Assembly: GCA_017469115.1 (NCBI GenBank)
Contig: JAFUGY010000100.1
Span: 1 to 33,799, forward strand
DNA from: Oscillospiraceae bacterium
Lineage (GTDB): Bacteria > Bacillota > Clostridia > Oscillospirales > Oscillospiraceae
DNA length: 33,799 bases
Direction of reading: 5' to 3'
The notes under the pieces were generated by a model. The model was not told where the DNA came from. It worked only from the letters and a program-made list of their open reading frames with translations, and searched no databases. The position numbers and the translations under genes are program-made. Below are positions 30,586 through 33,799 of this stretch, one piece after another; within the stretch, counting starts at the first letter, position 1, and each line of letters begins with the position of its first letter.

Positions 30586-32229
30586 TCAGCCGTTTGAAAT
30601 AAAGTCTTCATTAAACCCACTGGCGACCACATTGCCGGATTGATCATAGATATCATAAAAACCGTAGGGATCGGCATCAATCATGTATCCTTCAGAGGTG
30701 ATACCGGTGTAGGAACCATCAGCCCAGAAAGTTTCCGAGGATCCATCTGAGTTGAAGATCGTATTTCCAGGATTATCATTATAATAGTCATAAGAATAGG
30801 CAGAGGGATCATACCCATCGATAGCATAATAATAAGGATCTACATAGCCGGCAGATTTGTTGCCATAGATATCAACCTGGTAGATATCATAGGAGCCGTT
30901 GCTGTATGCCACGTAATACACGGTGCAGCTGCAGCCATCAGCCAGATCGCCATAGACAACATTGCATCTGGAGCGGCTGACCTGAACGGAAGAACCGTTG
31001 GCAAGATAAATCAGGTAAACGTTGGACCAGGTGTCGTATACCGTGCCGGATATGGAGCCGTAGACATTCGAAGCGTTGGAGCTGGTTTTTGCGTTTGTTA
31101 CATACAGATATGCTGTGCTGGTACGTGCTGTCTGACCGTTATAATAGAAGGTGCAATATGCGCCCCAGCCGTTCATATCGGCTTTGACATTGTTGACGGC
31201 AAGCGTTGTGGAATAGTTGCCCGTTACAGAGGAGCCAAAATAGCTCTGGAAGGTTTCTACGGAGTATTCTCCGCCGTTCGGGGAAACAAACGTCCAGGTC
31301 AGGCTGTCATAGGCATTGGCATTGGCAACGAACAGGGCTCTGTCTCCCTGTTTGCGGTTTTCGTTGGTCGGGTTCTTTGTAACAGAAAGATAAGCAGGTC
31401 TGGTATTGTTTGCTGCCGGTGCACTCTGTTGCTGAACAGGAGCTGCAGCTGGTGCGGAAGGAGCCGGTGCCACAGAAGGGAGAGTTGAGGTAGGCCGTGG
31501 TGTGCTCCGCTCCAGTTCCTTTTCACCGGTGAAAACAGCATAGCTGTTGGCAAGACTTGCCACTTCTGTGATATCTTCAAGGCGGAACCAACCAAATGCC
31601 GTGTTGCTTCTCTCAGTTGCTGCAAAAGCATTCACGCCGGCTGCATTATAAGCATCGGCAGAAACTGGGAAGCCGTTATTATCCGTGTAAGAGGTGTTCA
31701 TAATGCCGTTGACAACTTCGGCATGCTCAATGGCCAACTGGTTGAAGCTGAGCACACTGTCTTTGAGAGTGACGGCACAGATAACTGTATAAACATTCTG
31801 CTCGGAGAGAGCAATTTTGTCATGGAAGATGTATGCCCAGGTGTTGCCTGCAACATCATGATAGGTGTCGGCAGTGTCAGCAATCAGATCCGGGAAGGAT
31901 TCGCCGTCAGGCACATTGACTTTCAATTCCTGGAAAGCACTGGCATCGGCATTCAGTTCCCAAATCTTCACGTTTGATGCGTTGCTGGCATGCAGGGAAG
32001 CAGCAATGACTTCAAGGCAGCCGTTGTGATTCAGATCGGTTACGGCATAACGCCAGACGTCTCCATTTGCAGCCTGTTTCAAAGTGGGGAGCGTGGCAAA
32101 AATGGTGTTAAGCTGGGAATCGGCCTGCTGTACACTCGGACTGTCGGCAAATGCGGTGAGCCCACTGAGTGCGAAGGCCAGTACCAGCAGAACAGCAAAC
32201 AGAGATTGGAATATTGATTTCTTTTTCAT
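30586..32229 (-). CDS. Secreted multidomain protein, paralogue of the one at 22287
   Basis: A 547-residue protein with a signal peptide (about 1-28, ending AFA). It matches its paralogue in the N-terminal domain (DSQLNTIFATL, WRYAVTDLNHNGCLEVIAA, FPDLIADTADTYHD), the Pro/Ala/Gln linker, the Ig-like domain (VTKNPTNENRKQGDRALF, GWGAYCTFYYNGQTA) and a single copy of the YDIYxVDIYG domain. It lacks the zinc ribbon. Instead the last 100 residues are Tyr/Asp/Ser-rich (for example YYYAIDGYDPSAYSYDYY), which suggests a flexible or ligand-binding tail. GGAGGT precedes ATG. It is a single-gene transcript ended by a hairpin. Its role is unknown; the matched pair suggests a lineage-specific surface family. 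Confidence 0.88.
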   Translation of the reverse strand: MKKKSIFQSLFAVLLVLAFALSGLTAFADSPSVQQADSQLNTIFATLPTLKQAANGDVWRYAVTDLNHNGCLEVIAASLHASNASNVKIWELNADASAFQELKVNVPDGESFPDLIADTADTYHDVAGNTWAYIFHDKIALSEQNVYTVICAVTLKDSVLSFNQLAIEHAEVVNGIMNTSYTDNNGFPVSADAYNAAGVNAFAATERSNTAFGWFRLEDITEVASLANSYAVFTGEKELERSTPRPTSTLPSVAPAPSAPAAAPVQQQSAPAANNTRPAYLSVTKNPTNENRKQGDRALFVANANAYDSLTWTFVSPNGGEYSVETFQSYFGSSVTGNYSTTLAVNNVKADMNGWGAYCTFYYNGQTARTSTAYLYVTNAKTSSNASNVYGSISGTVYDTWSNVYLIYLANGSSVQVSRSRCNVVYGDLADGCSCTVYYVAYSNGSYDIYQVDIYGNKSAGYVDPYYYAIDGYDPSAYSYDYYNDNPGNTIFNSDGSSETFWADGSYTGITSEGYMIDADPYGFYDIYDQSGNVVASGFNEDFISNG

Positions 32230-32339
32230 GAGGTACCTCCTGTTTTATTCATTATAGTCTTTACAAACTACAGTAATTATATTACCACAAAAGTATTATA
32301 GAAGCAAAAGGTTTTTAAAGGACAGAAGCACAGAAGGAT

Positions 32340-32368
32340 TTGATTCTGCCGGAAATTAGCAGTATAAT
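32340..32368 (+). promoter_or_regulatory. Promoter of the secreted protein at 32439
   Basis: TTGATT (32340-32345), 17-bp spacer, TATAAT (32363-32368). Confidence 0.65.
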
Positions 32369-32438
32369 TAACGCAAATACATGATAATTGATCCGAATGG
32401 TTCGTTATTTTATCAGGGGAAATGGAGGTTTTGAAAGA

Positions 32439-33347
32439 ATGTACGCAAAAAAGAAAAAAGCATCCTGTGGATTACCAGGTGCACTCTTATGCAGTTTTAT
32501 ACTGCTTTTCTGCACTGTTTTCCAGACAACAGCATTAGCTGAAACAGATTTGCATTCAGAATGGAAGCCAGACTCTTACGAAATCCACTTGCTGTTGAAT
32601 TCAGATCTCGTTTTGGATGAAAACCATCTTTTGAAGCAGGGTTTTTTAAAGGAATTTGGGGCAGATGACAGCTACAAAACTTTTAGCCTGGCGTATTATG
32701 AAACACAGGATAGGGATTTCTTTGAGGAAGGTTGGATTAACCGAATCCGGCTGAAGTATGAAGAAAATGATGAAAACGATTTTAAGCTGACGTATAAAAA
32801 ACGATATCCTGTACCGGAAGGAGACATGACGTCTGCGATCCGTCTTGCTGAAACGGAAGGTTTTGATCTGTCAAGCAATTTCTGGGAACCGCAAATCGAC
32901 TGGGGTTATACAGGAATGACGTTAAGCCTCTCCGCGGAAGCTTCTGTTCCAGCTGATACTGAAGAGACAATTGCCGATCTGCATCCTGAAGAAGGATTTT
33001 CCATGATGATAGAGAACATGCCTGCTGAGGAACAGAACTGGAAGGAAGAACAGTGGGGGAGCCGCACTTTCCAATCGGCAGAAGTGGTTGGGCCAATTTT
33101 CTTCAACCGATATAAGGGAGATTATCTCGACCAGAAGGTCAAAATAGAGATCTGGGAAATCCATGATGAGAGGGACGATGCCATCCATTACCTGACAGAA
33201 CTCTCTTTTGAGGCGAAGGACTATCAGGAGGCATCCAATAGTCGGGAAATGATGATGGATGCCCTGCTGGATCTCGGCATTCTGTTAAAGGTTGATTCAT
33301 TGAAGACACAGCAGATGCTGGATGCTTACCTTGTCAGCCCCCAATAA
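32439..33347 (+). CDS. Secreted protein, possibly triphosphate-tunnel (CYTH)-like
   Basis: A 302-residue protein. A GGAGG site 9-10 bp upstream favours ATG 32439 over an earlier in-frame ATG. Signal peptide: four lysines, then GALLCSFILLFCTVFQTTALA. The mature part has strands with alternating charged residues: INRIRLKYEEND, FKLTYKKRYPV and, later, VKIEIWEIHDERD. Such basic/acidic alternation is typical of the beta-tunnel of CYTH/triphosphate-tunnel enzymes. The usual ExExK signature is not clearly present, so this is a fold suggestion only. If correct, it would be an exported member of a normally cytoplasmic family. No partner gene is evident next to it. Confidence 0.75.
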   Translation: MYAKKKKASCGLPGALLCSFILLFCTVFQTTALAETDLHSEWKPDSYEIHLLLNSDLVLDENHLLKQGFLKEFGADDSYKTFSLAYYETQDRDFFEEGWINRIRLKYEENDENDFKLTYKKRYPVPEGDMTSAIRLAETEGFDLSSNFWEPQIDWGYTGMTLSLSAEASVPADTEETIADLHPEEGFSMMIENMPAEEQNWKEEQWGSRTFQSAEVVGPIFFNRYKGDYLDQKVKIEIWEIHDERDDAIHYLTELSFEAKDYQEASNSREMMMDALLDLGILLKVDSLKTQQMLDAYLVSPQ

Positions 33348-33375
33348 ATGGTTTTACACACCAATCTTAATTAAA

Positions 33376-33630
33376 AAAGGGGTTCTTGGGAGGAGAAGCA
33401 GCAGTTCCGGTTCAGGCATCCTGTTCTGTTCCGGGATGATCGCGGGTGAGGGGATCATCGGGATTGTTCTTGCCGTACTCGCAGTGGTGGGTATTGCAGA
33501 TAAACTCGACTTGTCCGGTTATATAAATGTAGGAATGGTTGGCGTCTTGGTGCTGTTAGGGATATTGTTTATTGCGGTTTGTATTTCCGGAACAAAGAGA
33601 AAGGAAGCATCCGCCGGCACAAAGAAATAA
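33376..33630 (+). pseudogene. C-terminal remnant of an OPT-family oligopeptide transporter
   Basis: About 85 residues. From about nt 33406 the sequence GILFCSGMIAGEGIIGIVLA and the hydrophobic segment after it resemble the last membrane helices of OPT/YSL-family transporters, which normally exceed 600 residues. There is no ribosome site at a suitable start, and the 5' part is replaced by unrelated sequence right after the previous gene. A large deletion is the likely cause. It could also be a small membrane protein of its own, but the match to the family end argues against this. Confidence 0.55.
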
Positions 33631-33799
33631 AAGATATTCCGGATATGACAAAGATTCTGAAGCGGGCAATGAAAATGCACCTGTGCTCGATATCAGAAGC
33701 CAGGTTTTTGATTTTTTTTAAACACGACGATTTCCGTTTTTAGGTATGTTTGAACCATGGTCTCTGGTGAACAGTGGATAATAGTTCTTAGAATCGCTA
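33631..33799. other. Window end, no gene seen
   Basis: 169 bp with an A/T-rich stretch (about 33710-33722) and no open frame with a ribosome site. A T-run is present, but no clear hairpin. Confidence 0.5.

Noticed and set aside
22287-32229. The two large secreted paralogues as further cargo of the C39 exporter
   Set aside because: Both have ordinary Sec signal peptides and no double-glycine leader.

Overview
The window looks like a chromosomal stretch from a Gram-positive anaerobe of the Clostridia (Bacillota), probably host-associated. GC content is moderate. Genes sit in tight overlapping operons with AGGAGG-type ribosome binding sites. Many proteins are Sec-secreted and sortase-free, and the families present (NHLM-type bacteriocin exporter, GlnPQ-like amino-acid transporter, AbiE, AI-2E permease) are common in this group. 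No rRNA, tRNA, CRISPR array or transposase was seen. A species name cannot be given from sequence alone.

Region 1 (2-4495, + strand) is a tightly coupled five-gene operon whose start lies outside the window. In order it encodes a thiaminase-I-fold protein that keeps the catalytic cysteine, a stand-alone asparagine-synthetase-type ATP-pyrophosphatase domain, a YfiH/laccase-domain protein, a small C39-like cysteine-protease-fold protein, and a STAS domain fused to a phosphotransferase-type kinase. I do not recognise this combination as a described pathway.

Region 2 (about 4500-9130) is accessory DNA. It holds an AbiEi antitoxin followed by a broken AbiEii toxin, a 60-bp direct repeat on both sides of that locus, and an ATPase with a nuclease-like C-terminus. 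A 23-bp iteron array with five exactly phased copies lies behind a RepA-like hexameric ATPase, and five half-sites arranged mainly as palindromes lie in front of that gene. It looks like the decayed remains of a plasmid or integrative element.

Region 3 (9210-15818) is envelope biology: cardiolipin synthase and an HD-domain protein on the + strand. Converging on these from the - strand are an AI-2E-type permease and a 1070-residue protein that fuses a secreted GH5 glucanase domain to a cellulose-synthase-like glycosyltransferase with a degenerate PilZ-like tail.

Region 4 (15948-24568) is the most interesting. It has an NHLM-type export operon (a very short HlyD-like subunit, a C39-peptidase ABC exporter, a partner ABC exporter, an unknown 169-residue protein, and a pseudo-receiver/SARP-type regulator), then a large secreted multidomain protein, then a 68-residue gene. 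That small gene encodes a textbook double-glycine leader joined directly to one complete LysM domain. The simplest reading is that the C39 exporter cuts and secretes a 49-residue, cell-wall-binding LysM microprotein.

Region 5 (24579-33630) has a secreted papain-family protease, an amino-acid ABC transporter with two unusual fusions (an ATPase carrying a histidine-kinase-like ATPase tail, and a permease preceded by half/full/half substrate-binding domains), a paralogue of the secreted protein of region 4, a secreted triphosphate-tunnel-like protein, and a remnant of an OPT-family transporter.
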